DNA of 64,000 nucleotides. Source: Bacillus sp. ISL-18. GTDB lineage: Bacteria; Bacillota; Bacilli; Bacillales; Cytobacillaceae. The translations under genes and the position numbers were made by a program. Shown here piece by piece: positions 25,427 to 34,404 of the stretch. The notes under the pieces were generated by a model. The model saw only the letters and a list, made by a program, of their open reading frames with translations, was not told where the DNA came from and did no database searches. Positions within the stretch are counted from its first letter, which is position 1. Each line of letters starts with the position of its first letter. The DNA lies in the NCBI RefSeq assembly GCF_018613415.1, contig NZ_JAGGQG010000019.1, positions 197,143-261,142 of the forward strand, given 5' to 3'.

Positions 25427-26779
25427 ATGAATGGAAAACCAACACTTGTAAAATCGCTGAAACTTCACCAAGTTGTCTTTATGGGGCTGGCCTGGATGAC
25501 ACCAATGATCTATTTCACTGTCTATGGAGTTGCCTTCGAGGCTGCCGGAGGAATGCTCGCTGCTGCCTATGTAACAGCATTTATTGCAATTTTCTTTACT
25601 GCCTATAGCTATAGTCAAATGGTCAAGGCCTATCCCATTTCTGGTTCTGCTTATATCTATACGAAAAAAGCAGTCCACCCCATTGCTGGATATTTGGTTG
25701 GATGGGCCCTTTTATTAGATTATATTTTCTCACCAATTATTGCGATTCTGACTTTCGGGATTTTTATGAATACGGAATTCCCTTCTATTCCTGTTTTTGT
25801 ATGGATTATCGTGATGAACGTTGTCCTAGCCATTGTTAACATTGTTGGTATTAAATCAGCTGCACGTGTTAGCGGCTTGTCGGTCCTTTTCCAAATTGCC
25901 TTTATCATTCTCTTTTGTATTTTAGTAGCGAAAGATATTCTTACTGGCCAGACTGATTCTAACTCTATCCTCTCTTTAGCCCCATTTTTTAACGATCATA
26001 TTTCTGTTGGCGGAGTTCTATCGGGCGCTGCGCTCATCTGTTTTTGTTTCCTCGGCTTTGACGCTGTGACAACAATGGCAGAAGAGACAATTAATGCAAA
26101 GAAAACGATACCTAAAGCGATTTACCTGATTGTCGTCATTGCCGTCATTATGTATCTAGCCATATCTTATTTATCACAAATTGCCTTTCCAAATTTCACG
26201 TTTACCAATCCAGATAATGCCGCATACAGCCTTGTTCAGCTCGTTGGCGGCAACTTGTTAAGCTCGCTCTTTATCATGGTACTAATCGTAGCGACTTTTA
26301 CACAGGGTGTCTCTTCCGTAACAAGTGTCAGCCGCTTCCTTTTTGCTCTAGGCCGTGAATCGATTTTACCAAAAAAATTATTTACGACGATTCATCCAAA
26401 ATATAAAACACCTGTTTCCAACATAGTGTTTGTTTCGATCATTTCCCTTTCAGCTGTGTTTATTAACCTTGATTCAGCTGTGTTATTTGTAAGTTTTGGC
26501 GCACTAACTGCGTTTACCTTCGTTAATCTCTCAGTTATCTTTCATTACTATATCAAGCAGAAAAGAAGGTCACCAAAAGAAACATTTTTGTACTTAGTCT
26601 TCCCTCTCATTGGTGCTGGTTTTATCGGTTGGCTGCTTACGTTGCTTGATAAAACCACCCTTATGATTGGATTGATTTGGGTAGCTGTTGGGTTTGTTTA
26701 CCTAATTGTTAAATCAAAATGGGAAGTGGCTAAGGAAAGAAAATACTCCATTTCAAAGGTTAAACAAATAGCTGACTAA
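25427..26779 (+). CDS. APC-superfamily permease, probable guanidine importer
   Basis: A 450-residue permease with about 12 helices. The N-terminus (LHQVVFMGLAWMTPMIYFTVYGVAFEAAGGM) and GSAYIYTKKAVHPIAGYLVGWALLLDY fit the amino acid-polyamine-organocation family. An open frame extends upstream through the riboswitch, but the true start must lie after it; ATG 25427 is nine bases past AAAAGGA (ATG 25421 is an alternative). Its ykkC riboswitch and position before guanidine-degrading genes make guanidine the most likely substrate, imported for use as nitrogen source. The direction is inferred from context; guanidine exporters (SMR/MATE) belong to other families. Confidence 0.85.
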   Translation: MNGKPTLVKSLKLHQVVFMGLAWMTPMIYFTVYGVAFEAAGGMLAAAYVTAFIAIFFTAYSYSQMVKAYPISGSAYIYTKKAVHPIAGYLVGWALLLDYIFSPIIAILTFGIFMNTEFPSIPVFVWIIVMNVVLAIVNIVGIKSAARVSGLSVLFQIAFIILFCILVAKDILTGQTDSNSILSLAPFFNDHISVGGVLSGAALICFCFLGFDAVTTMAEETINAKKTIPKAIYLIVVIAVIMYLAISYLSQIAFPNFTFTNPDNAAYSLVQLVGGNLLSSLFIMVLIVATFTQGVSSVTSVSRFLFALGRESILPKKLFTTIHPKYKTPVSNIVFVSIISLSAVFINLDSAVLFVSFGALTAFTFVNLSVIFHYYIKQKRRSPKETFLYLVFPLIGAGFIGWLLTLLDKTTLMIGLIWVAVGFVYLIVKSKWEVAKERKYSISKVKQIAD

Positions 26780-26883
26780 TAAAAAACCATGTTAGAAAAT
26801 GTAACATGAATGTTGTTGAATCCCACAGCCAAACGATATACTAAATTCATCTTAAATAAAGGTTTCCACAAAAAGTTGGAAAC

Positions 26884-27016
26884 AAAAAGCTGTCTAGGGT
26901 TCCGTTTAAAGTTAACTTTAAAGACTGGTCCGAGAGAGAGCGTACAGTTAAGCTGTATACACGGAAGGATAAAAGCCTGGGAGATTCATCTCCCCATGGT
27001 TTTTATCCTTTTTTTA
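26884..27016 (+). promoter_or_regulatory. Second guanidine-I (ykkC) riboswitch
   Basis: Same conserved blocks as the first copy: CTAGGGTTCCG (26894-26904), GACTGGTCCGAGAG (26933-26946) and ACACGGAAGGATAAAAG (26960-26976). The platform is a terminator with arms GGATAAAA...GGGAGA and TCTCCC...TTTTTATCC plus seven T, overlapping the aptamer 3' end. It controls the catabolic genes at 27040-33813. Confidence 0.93.
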
Positions 27017-27039
27017 TTACTGAATAGGAGGAAAAAAAC

Positions 27040-27780
27040 ATGAAGACTCTAGCACCATCAAAAATTCCAAAAATGATTCCAGCGGGCGGAAAATGGTCTA
27101 ATCTGATCAGACGTGGAAAGCAAATCACCTTTACTGCTCTCGAGGAGGGTGCGAATATTTCCCTGCTGCTATATAACGCAAATGATCTGTCCGAACGTTA
27201 CAATATGCCGGATACCCTGAAAGCCCAGCACACTGCCCATTTAACAAAAGGACATGTCCTCATGAGCGACAACGGCAGGGTCCTTGCGAGCATCATTGAA
27301 GATTCACTCGGCTGGCATGATCCCCTTTCAGGCTACACTTCACGGGTATTTACCAATCAAAAATATGGAATATCAACTTATCAAAACGAACGGAATGATT
27401 ATTACAGAAGCGGCGAAGAAAACTTTGCAGTGGAGCTATTCCGAAATGGTTTAACTCCTCGAGATCTTATGCCAGTCGTTAATTTATTTTCTAAAGTTTA
27501 TTGTGATAATGATGGAAATTTGCATTATGTTTCAGATCACAGCAAAAAAGGTGACACCATCACGCTGAGAATAGAGATGGACGTTATTTTAGTTTTTTCC
27601 AATACACCGAACCCGCTAAATCCAGCGGCCACTTACCCATCCGTACCTGTTCAAGTGATCATTACCGAAGCTGAACCCATTCAAGAGAATGATTGTTGTT
27701 TCAACCATCGTCCAGAAAACCAGCGTGCATTTGAAAATACATGGGAATACCTTTCACTTTCCAAAGGAGGAATTCAATAA
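27040..27780 (+). CDS. DUF1989 carboxyguanidine deiminase subunit (UAAP1-like)
   Basis: A 246-residue protein of the family formerly called urea carboxylase-associated (UAAP, DUF1989). Such pairs have been shown to be carboxyguanidine deiminase (CgdAB), which releases ammonia from carboxyguanidine to give allophanate. Visible features: IPAGGKWSNLIRRGKQI at the start, DSLGWHDPLSGYT with a likely metal-binding His, and NLFSKVYCDNDGNL. ATG 27040 follows TAGGAGGAAAAAAAC. It is the first gene of the riboswitch-controlled operon; its stop codon overlaps the start of the next gene (TAATG), which suits obligate partner subunits. Confidence 0.9.
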   Translation: MKTLAPSKIPKMIPAGGKWSNLIRRGKQITFTALEEGANISLLLYNANDLSERYNMPDTLKAQHTAHLTKGHVLMSDNGRVLASIIEDSLGWHDPLSGYTSRVFTNQKYGISTYQNERNDYYRSGEENFAVELFRNGLTPRDLMPVVNLFSKVYCDNDGNLHYVSDHSKKGDTITLRIEMDVILVFSNTPNPLNPAATYPSVPVQVIITEAEPIQENDCCFNHRPENQRAFENTWEYLSLSKGGIQ

Positions 27781-28430
27781 TGGCCGTTTTAAATCATGCA
27801 GTTAGTGACAAAAAAATTGAAAATGTATTTTTTCACAAAACCATCCCTGCTGGGGAAGGTTGGATCTACACCCTTGAGCCAGGTCAGGTTCTTCGAATCG
27901 TCGACCTAGAAGGAAATCAAGCGGCAGATACACTTTTTTATGACGCTGATCAACCTTCTGATCATTACAGTGCCGTCAATACCATTCAAAGGCAAGGTAA
28001 CGTTTATTTATCAACAGGATCCGTGCTTGTCTCCGAATCCGGTAAAGAGCTAGTAAAAATTGTCGCAGATACATGCGGCCGTCACGATACACTTGGGGGT
28101 GCCTGTTCAGCGCAAAGTAACACCGTTAGGTATTCGCATGATACCCTGTCAATGCATAATTGCCGCGATACCTTCATGCTCCAGTTAGCCAAGTATGACA
28201 GCCGGTTTTCAAAACGCGATTTGGCTCCAAATGTTAATTTCTTTATGAACGTCCCTGTTACGCCAGAAGGAGGATTGACATTTGAAGATGGTGTCTCAGC
28301 ACCAGGCAAATATGTTGAACTGCAGGCCATTAGCAGAACGCTTGTCTTAATCAGTAACTGCCCGCAGCTTAATAACCCTTGTAACGCCTATAACCCTACA
28401 CCTATTCAAGTTTTGCTTTGGGATAAATAA
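27780..28430 (+). CDS. DUF1989 carboxyguanidine deiminase subunit (UAAP2-like)
   Basis: A 216-residue homologue of the preceding protein. Shared features include TIPAGEGWIYTLEPGQVLRI, GNQAADTLFYDA, DTCGRHDTLGGACSAQSN (Cys and His suited to zinc binding) and VNFFMNVPVTPEGGL. I chose ATG 27780, nine bases after AAAGGAGG and overlapping the upstream stop codon; a frame opening at 27741 lies inside the previous gene and lacks a site. With its partner it would form the deiminase that acts between carboxylation and allophanate hydrolysis in guanidine breakdown. Confidence 0.92.
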   Translation: MAVLNHAVSDKKIENVFFHKTIPAGEGWIYTLEPGQVLRIVDLEGNQAADTLFYDADQPSDHYSAVNTIQRQGNVYLSTGSVLVSESGKELVKIVADTCGRHDTLGGACSAQSNTVRYSHDTLSMHNCRDTFMLQLAKYDSRFSKRDLAPNVNFFMNVPVTPEGGLTFEDGVSAPGKYVELQAISRTLVLISNCPQLNNPCNAYNPTPIQVLLWDK

Positions 28431-28454
28431 CCACAACAAAAGGAGTGCTCATCC

Positions 28455-31400
28455 ATGTTTAAGAATGTATTAATTGCTAACCGCGGTGCAATCGCCGTTC
28501 GAATTGAAAGAACATTGCGAAAGATGGGCATCCAGTCTTTCGCAGTCTATACGAAAGCAGATCAAGACTCTCTGCATGTCGAACTCGCCGATCACGCCAT
28601 TTTAATCGGAGATGGAGCTGCTAAAGACAGCTACTTAAATATGGAATTAATCTTAAAGACTGCTTTAGACCATAATGTAGATGCCATTCATCCAGGGTAT
28701 GGTTTTTTAAGCGAAAATGCTGATTTCGCCCGTGCTTGTCGTGAAAAAGGGATTACCTTTATTGGGCCTACTCCCGAACAGATGGAAGTGTTTGGTTTAA
28801 AGCATTCCGCACGTGAAATTGCTGTAAAGGCTAATGTTCCGCTCCTTCCTGGAACATCACTTATTACTGAGTTAAGCACTGCCTTAGTAGAGGCAGAGCG
28901 GATTGGCTATCCAGTGATGTTAAAAAGTACTGCCGGCGGCGGCGGGATTGGAATGCGTGTATGTCTAGATCAAAATTCCCTTCGTGATGCGTTCGAATCC
29001 GTCTCGAGGCTGGCAGAGGCCAACTTTAATAATGGTGGTGTATTCTTAGAAAAATATATCCAAAAGGCACGTCATGTTGAGGTTCAAATTTTTGGAAACG
29101 AGTTTGGTGAAGTGGCTGCTCTCGGTGAACGTGATTGCTCAATTCAACGCCGCAATCAAAAAGTCGTTGAAGAAAGTCCAGCCCCGTGCCTCCCTGCTTC
29201 CGTAAGAAATGATATGCTGGCTTCTGCGAAACGATTAGCCGCGGAAGTCGGCTATCGGAGTGCCGGCACGGTCGAATTTTTATATAATCCAGATGAAGAG
29301 CGCTTCTACTTCCTCGAAGTGAATACACGTCTTCAAGTGGAGCACGGTGTGACAGAAGAAGTTTTGAAGATTGATTTAGTTGAATGGATGGTCCGTGAAG
29401 CAGCCGGTGACTTACGTTCTTTAGATTCACTGTATTCAACACCAACAGGTCACAGTATCCAAGCTCGCATTTATGCTGAAGATTGCTTAAATGATTTCCG
29501 GCCGAGCGGCGGTCAACTTGATAAGGTTCAATTTTCAGATACTGCCCGTATTGAAACATGGGTTCGAGATGGTTTGGTTGTCACTCCTCTTTATGATCCC
29601 ATGCTTGCGAAAATCATTGTCCATGCAGAGACACGTGAAGAAGCGCTGAATCAATTAAGTTTAGCCCTCGGGCAAACCCGACTTTATGGTGTGACTACAA
29701 ATCTTCAATATATACAGGCGCTTTTAGAAGAAGAAGATTGCCGAACTGGTAATGTCCATACGCAAATGTTAAAGGAATTCTTCCCGGATGAACGTGCGAT
29801 AGAAGTACTAGATGGCGGCATCCAATCAACTGTCCAGGATTGGCCGGGCCGGATCGGTCACTGGGATGTAGGTGTACCCCCTTGCGGACCTATGGATCCC
29901 TTTTCTTTTAGGATAGGGAATAAATTACTTGGGAATGAGGATCATGCTGCAGGCCTTGAATTAACACTTCGCGGCGGTTCCTATAGCTTCCGCAGTGATA
30001 TGAGGATCGCTCTTACAGGTGCTGATATGAATGCCAAGCTCGATGAAAAGGATGTTCCCATGTATCAGGTGCTATCTGTTAAACGCGGCCAAGTGTTGTC
30101 CTTTGGTGAAGCGGCATCCGGTATGCGAACCTATATATTAGTAGCAGGCGGATTGGATATCCCGCTTCATCTCGGCAGTGCATCAACATTCACACTCGGC
30201 GGGTTTGGTGGTCATGGCGGCCGGGCCCTTCGCACCGGAGATGTATTACGTGTAAATAACAGTAAGACTTTTACAGTAAGTGTGCTTCCTTCCATAAAAC
30301 AGCCTCCTATTAAACGAAACTGGACCATTGGGGTAATTCCCGGTCCACATTGTACGGAGGAATTCTTACTGCCTGATTACCTAGATCAGTTAACGAATAC
30401 AAGCTGGGAAGTTCATTTTAATAGTTCGCGGACTGGTGTCCGCTTAATTGGCCCTGCCCCGCTTTGGGCACGAGAAGATGGCGGCGAAGCAGGTCTCCAT
30501 CCATCGAATATACACGATAATGCCTATGCGATTGGAACACTGGATTTAACGGGTGATATGCCAATTTTACTTGGACCCGATGGCCCTAGTTTGGGTGGGT
30601 TTGTATGTCCTGTCACGACCGCATCAGCTGAATTCTGGAAGATCGGTCAGCTTCATGCGGGCGACCATATCCAGTTCCAGTTACTAACTCTTGAAGAAGC
30701 AGATGAATTACGTAAACAACAGGAGGAGTTCCTGGAAGAAATTTGTATAGATAATCCAAGTGTTTCTGCAGTTCCTTCCTTGCCTAAAGAAATTAGACAG
30801 TTTACACCTGATTACCCAATTTTAAAAAGAACAGCAAAAGGTAACTTCCCAATGTCTATTCGCGCAGCTGGTGATGCAAACATTCTGATTGAATATGGAG
30901 ATTTAGAGCTTGATCTTCTCCTTCGGTTTCAGGTTCACGCTTTAATGGAAGCCATCAAGGCGCAAACAGAAATTCCAGTTCTTGATTTGACACCGGGCAT
31001 TCGTTCACTACAGGTTCATTTAGATTCAAACAAAATGTCAATCCTATCAGTCTGTGAAATGATCGAATCTATTAATGAAAAACTGCCTCGCTTAGAGGAA
31101 ATGGAAGTTCCTTCGCGGATTGTTCGTCTGCCCCTATCATGGGATGATCCGGCTACAAGACTGGCAATTGATCGCTATCAACAAAATGTTCGCCCAGATG
31201 CTCCATGGTGCCCTAGCAATCTAGAATTTATCCGCCGTGTGAATGGTCTCGATGATATTGAAGATGTGAAGAGAATAGTTTTTGATGCCAACTACCTTGT
31301 GCTCGGTCTTGGTGACGTTTATTTAGGGGCTCCTGTTGCTACACCAATTGATCCCCGTCACCGTTTAGTGACAACGAAGTACAATCCGGCGCGGACATGG

Positions 31401-32114
31401 ACACCGGAAAATGCCGTAGGAATTGGCGGCGCCTATATGTGCGTATACGGAATGGAAGGGCCAGGAGGTTATCAATTTGTTGGCCGTACGGTCCAAGTAT
31501 GGAATCGACTTCGTGAAACAAAGAGCTTTCAGGCTGACAAACCATGGCTGCTTCGCTTCTTTGACCAAATTCAATTTTATCCAGTCAGTGCCGAGGAATT
31601 GCTTGAAATGCGCGAGGACTTTTTACGTGGCCGTTTCGAAGTGGATATTACGGAAACATTCTTTAAACTAGGCGACTATTTAACCTTCCTTGATTCCATT
31701 AAAGAAAGTACTGACGGCTTCCGCGAAACCCAGCAAGCTGCCTTCCGTGCGGAGCGTGAAAGCTGGCGGAAAAACGGTGTTGCTGAATTTGTTTCCGAAC
31801 ATGAAGTAGTAGAGACGGTCGAAGAAGTTCTGCCTGAGGGTGCTGAAGGGGTTCGCACCGCCCTGCCAGGAAGCATTTGGAAAGTTCTAATTGTTCCAGG
31901 TGATGAAGTGAAAAAAGGTGACACATTAATAATAGAAGAAAGTATGAAAATGGAGTTTCCACAGCTGGCCCCATGTGACGGATATGTTCATTCTGTCCAT
32001 GTCTCACCTGGAGATGAAGTTCATTCAGGTCAGTTGATTGTCTCTATAACTAAAGAAAAGCGAGGTGCGCACGATGCAAACCATCAACATGTTACAAACA
32101 CTGTTCTTTCATGA
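28455..32114 (+). CDS. Biotin-dependent guanidine (urea-type) carboxylase
   Basis: A 1219-residue single-chain carboxylase. Domains in order: biotin carboxylase (about 1-450, ATP-grasp loop GGGGIGMRV, VNTRLQVEHGVTEE), carboxyltransferase halves related to KipA (about 455-770, VLDGGIQSTVQDWPGRIGHWDVG) and KipI (about 795-1000), a conserved active-site region (GLGDVYLGAPVATPIDPRHRL...VGIGGAYMCVYGMEGPGGYQFVG), and a C-terminal biotin carrier domain with Lys1165 in EESMKMEF. It would carboxylate guanidine with ATP and bicarbonate. Homologues were long annotated as urea carboxylase; the ykkC riboswitch and DUF1989 neighbours argue for guanidine. ATG 28455 follows AAAAGGAGTGCTCATCC. Confidence 0.94.
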   Translation: MFKNVLIANRGAIAVRIERTLRKMGIQSFAVYTKADQDSLHVELADHAILIGDGAAKDSYLNMELILKTALDHNVDAIHPGYGFLSENADFARACREKGITFIGPTPEQMEVFGLKHSAREIAVKANVPLLPGTSLITELSTALVEAERIGYPVMLKSTAGGGGIGMRVCLDQNSLRDAFESVSRLAEANFNNGGVFLEKYIQKARHVEVQIFGNEFGEVAALGERDCSIQRRNQKVVEESPAPCLPASVRNDMLASAKRLAAEVGYRSAGTVEFLYNPDEERFYFLEVNTRLQVEHGVTEEVLKIDLVEWMVREAAGDLRSLDSLYSTPTGHSIQARIYAEDCLNDFRPSGGQLDKVQFSDTARIETWVRDGLVVTPLYDPMLAKIIVHAETREEALNQLSLALGQTRLYGVTTNLQYIQALLEEEDCRTGNVHTQMLKEFFPDERAIEVLDGGIQSTVQDWPGRIGHWDVGVPPCGPMDPFSFRIGNKLLGNEDHAAGLELTLRGGSYSFRSDMRIALTGADMNAKLDEKDVPMYQVLSVKRGQVLSFGEAASGMRTYILVAGGLDIPLHLGSASTFTLGGFGGHGGRALRTGDVLRVNNSKTFTVSVLPSIKQPPIKRNWTIGVIPGPHCTEEFLLPDYLDQLTNTSWEVHFNSSRTGVRLIGPAPLWAREDGGEAGLHPSNIHDNAYAIGTLDLTGDMPILLGPDGPSLGGFVCPVTTASAEFWKIGQLHAGDHIQFQLLTLEEADELRKQQEEFLEEICIDNPSVSAVPSLPKEIRQFTPDYPILKRTAKGNFPMSIRAAGDANILIEYGDLELDLLLRFQVHALMEAIKAQTEIPVLDLTPGIRSLQVHLDSNKMSILSVCEMIESINEKLPRLEEMEVPSRIVRLPLSWDDPATRLAIDRYQQNVRPDAPWCPSNLEFIRRVNGLDDIEDVKRIVFDANYLVLGLGDVYLGAPVATPIDPRHRLVTTKYNPARTWTPENAVGIGGAYMCVYGMEGPGGYQFVGRTVQVWNRLRETKSFQADKPWLLRFFDQIQFYPVSAEELLEMREDFLRGRFEVDITETFFKLGDYLTFLDSIKESTDGFRETQQAAFRAERESWRKNGVAEFVSEHEVVETVEEVLPEGAEGVRTALPGSIWKVLIVPGDEVKKGDTLIIEESMKMEFPQLAPCDGYVHSVHVSPGDEVHSGQLIVSITKEKRGAHDANHQHVTNTVLS

Positions 32115-33813
32115 TTTGAAGAAAAACTATTATTCTAAAAAACTTACCCCTGAGGCTGTTTGCAAGGAAATTGTTAAACGTGCTGAAGCAGACAAAGCGT
32201 TTAATATTTGGATTACTCCTCCTTCGATGGAGATGATCCAGCCCTATCTTGATGGTTTGAAACACATGGACCCAGAGCAAACACCGCTCTGGGGAATCCC
32301 TTTTGCGATTAAAGATAATATTGATTTGGCAGATGTACCTACCACTGCTGGCTGCCCTGACTATTCTCACACCCCTACTGAGCATGCGACCGCAGTGAAA
32401 CGCTTGATTGAAGCAGGAGCAATTCCCATCGGCAAAACAAATCTCGACCAATTTGCAACAGGACTTGTAGGTACACGCAGCCCTTTTGGAGAAACGAAAA
32501 ACGCCCTCTCCCCCGACCTAATCAGCGGCGGCTCAAGCTCTGGTTCTTCGGTTTCCGTTGCTCGGGGACTTGCGGCTTTTTCCCTGGGTACAGATACCGC
32601 AGGTTCGGGCCGTGTACCTGCAGCATTAAATAGGCTTGTAGGCTTTAAGCCAAGTCTTGGCGCTTGGCCGGTGAAGGGAGTGGTTCCTGCTTGCGCAAGC
32701 CTTGATTGCGTAACCGTCTTTGCTAATAGCCTCGCGGATGCATTCCTTGTTGATGAAGTAGTCCGCGGGTTTGAGGAAACTGACCCTTGGTCTCGTGAGC
32801 TAAAACGCAGCACAAATGCATTGCCGGAAAAAGTTCTGCTTTTAAAAGAAGAACCTGAATTCTTTGGCCCGTTTGCAGACGAGTATCGGCAAGCTTGGGA
32901 GCAGACTGTTAACCGGATTAAGAGTCTTTCTATCCCAATTGAATTCATCGATGGAAGCTTTTTTGCTGAGGCGGCTGCGATCCTTTATGATGGACCATGG
33001 GTGGCGGAGCGCTGGTCCGATTTAGGATCCTTCATTCAGTCGAATGAAGGAGCTGTATTTCCAGTAACAGAAAAGGTGCTACGTAATGGAGCCAATCCCG
33101 ATTATGATGCCGCCTCTGTTTTTAAAGCCATTCACAAACTGCAAGCATTTAAACAAAAAGCACATCAACATCTTAAAAATGCCGTTTTGATTATGCCTAC
33201 TTCCGGTGGTACCTGGACACGTGAACAAGTACGGGAAAATCCAATTGAAACAAACAGTAAAATGGGACTTTATACGAATCATTGTAATTTATTGGACCTG
33301 TGTGCGATTGCTGTACCTTGTGATGATGCTGCGGAAAATCTTCCTTTTGGAGTCTCGATGTTTTCTAGTCATATGAATGAACACTTGATTGCTGGCCTAT
33401 CGGATTTATTTTTAAATGGTGTAGGTTCCACAGTTAATAAAACTACTACACTAGTAGCAGTTTGCGGCCTTCATATGAGAGGATTTGCGCTTGAAAAACA
33501 AATGAAGGATCATGGGGCGTTATTTGTTCGAGCAGCTAAAACCGCTCTTAAATACAAAATGGTTAAATTAGCCACTCTTCCTCCAAAACCAGGATTAATC
33601 CGTACAAATGATCCAGGGGCTTCGATTGAAGTGGAGTTATGGGAAATGCCTTTGTCAGAGCTTGGATCCTTTGCTGCTCTAATCCCTTCGCCTCTAGGAC
33701 TTGGAAGGGTTGAACTGGAAGATGGGACTGAAGTACTCGGATTTGTATGTGAAGCCATTGCTGCCGAAAATGCCGAGGATATTTCATATACTGGCGGCTG
33801 GCGCTATTTATGA
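32074..33813 (+). CDS. Allophanate hydrolase
   Basis: A 579-residue amidase-signature enzyme (AtzF/DUR1 type) that hydrolyses allophanate to carbon dioxide and ammonia, the last step of the pathway. The Ser-cisSer-Lys triad lies in PFAIKDNID, SGGSSSGSSVSVA and DTAGSGRVPAA. A C-terminal domain (about 450-579) contains the typical ending VCEAIAAENAEDISYTGGWRYL. The gene starts inside the 3' end of the carboxylase gene (41-base overlap, ATG 32074 behind GCGAGGTGCGCACG), which implies coupled translation. A GTG at 32065 is an alternative but overlaps the ribosome binding site. Confidence 0.93.
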   Translation: MQTINMLQTLFFHDLKKNYYSKKLTPEAVCKEIVKRAEADKAFNIWITPPSMEMIQPYLDGLKHMDPEQTPLWGIPFAIKDNIDLADVPTTAGCPDYSHTPTEHATAVKRLIEAGAIPIGKTNLDQFATGLVGTRSPFGETKNALSPDLISGGSSSGSSVSVARGLAAFSLGTDTAGSGRVPAALNRLVGFKPSLGAWPVKGVVPACASLDCVTVFANSLADAFLVDEVVRGFEETDPWSRELKRSTNALPEKVLLLKEEPEFFGPFADEYRQAWEQTVNRIKSLSIPIEFIDGSFFAEAAAILYDGPWVAERWSDLGSFIQSNEGAVFPVTEKVLRNGANPDYDAASVFKAIHKLQAFKQKAHQHLKNAVLIMPTSGGTWTREQVRENPIETNSKMGLYTNHCNLLDLCAIAVPCDDAAENLPFGVSMFSSHMNEHLIAGLSDLFLNGVGSTVNKTTTLVAVCGLHMRGFALEKQMKDHGALFVRAAKTALKYKMVKLATLPPKPGLIRTNDPGASIEVELWEMPLSELGSFAALIPSPLGLGRVELEDGTEVLGFVCEAIAAENAEDISYTGGWRYL

Positions 33814-33822
33814 TGAATATAA

Positions 33823-33866
33823 AGGCCATGTAGACAAACAAGGTTCTACATGGTCCTTTTTTCTTT
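33823..33866 (+). terminator. Terminator of the guanidine operon
   Basis: Arms GGCCATGTAGA and TCTACATGGTCC with a 10-base loop, followed by TTTTTTC. Confidence 0.8.
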
Positions 33867-33924
33867 TAAAGCTGACACTTAGGGCGTCTATACCCTTGAT
33901 TGACAATCCAATTGGTTTTTTCAT

Positions 33925-34390
33925 GCCATGTTTGGACAGCTCAAGGCAGTAATCACGCGGGACTGGCAGAAGTTTTAGCCATGTTCGGACATCTCTAGCC
34001 ACTAAACACGCGGAGCTGTCCGAAGTCTTGCCATGTTCGGACAACTCAAGCCACTATTCATGCGGAGCTGTCCAAAGTCTTGCCATGTTCGGACAACTCT
34101 AGCCAGTAATCTCTCGGAGCTGTCCGAAGTCACACCAAGTTCGGACAACTCAACCCAGTAATCTCTCGGGGCTGTCCGAAGTCACACCAAGTTCGGACAA
34201 CTCTAGCCTCTAATCCCGCCGTGCTGTCCGAAGTCTTGCCATGTTGGACACCTCTGACCACTAATCATGCGGAGCTGTCCAAAGTCTTGCCATGTTCGGA
34301 CACCTCTAGCCACTTATCCCCCGGAGTTGTCCGGAGATTAGCTATGTTCGGACAACTCACCCCTGTAATCACGCGGAACTGGCCGAAGTA
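33925..34390. repeat. Nine-copy array of 52-bp hairpin repeats
   Basis: About nine consecutive imperfect units of 52 bp, each with GCCATGTTCGGACAACTC near the left end and GAGCTGTCCGAAGTC near the right. Because TTCGGACAnCTC and GAGnTGTCCGAA are complementary, each unit can fold into a hairpin of about 12 bp with a roughly 17-base variable loop. The array fills the gap between the convergent guanidine operon and pabBC and contains no gene. No spacer-like unique sequence is present, so it is not a CRISPR array. Confidence 0.9.
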
Positions 34391-34404
34391 AATTATAGTT
34401 CACT

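Noticed and set aside
26810..27043. Open frame of 77 codons upstream of the DUF1989 genes
   Set aside because: It is entirely the second ykkC riboswitch and terminator, which explains the sequence better than a gene.
28455..33813. Urea carboxylase/allophanate hydrolase route for urea
   Set aside because: ykkC riboswitches and the DUF1989 pair point to guanidine; urea use cannot be excluded but is the weaker reading.
33925..34390. CRISPR array
   Set aside because: The 52-bp units are contiguous and related over their full length; no unique spacers and no cas genes are present.
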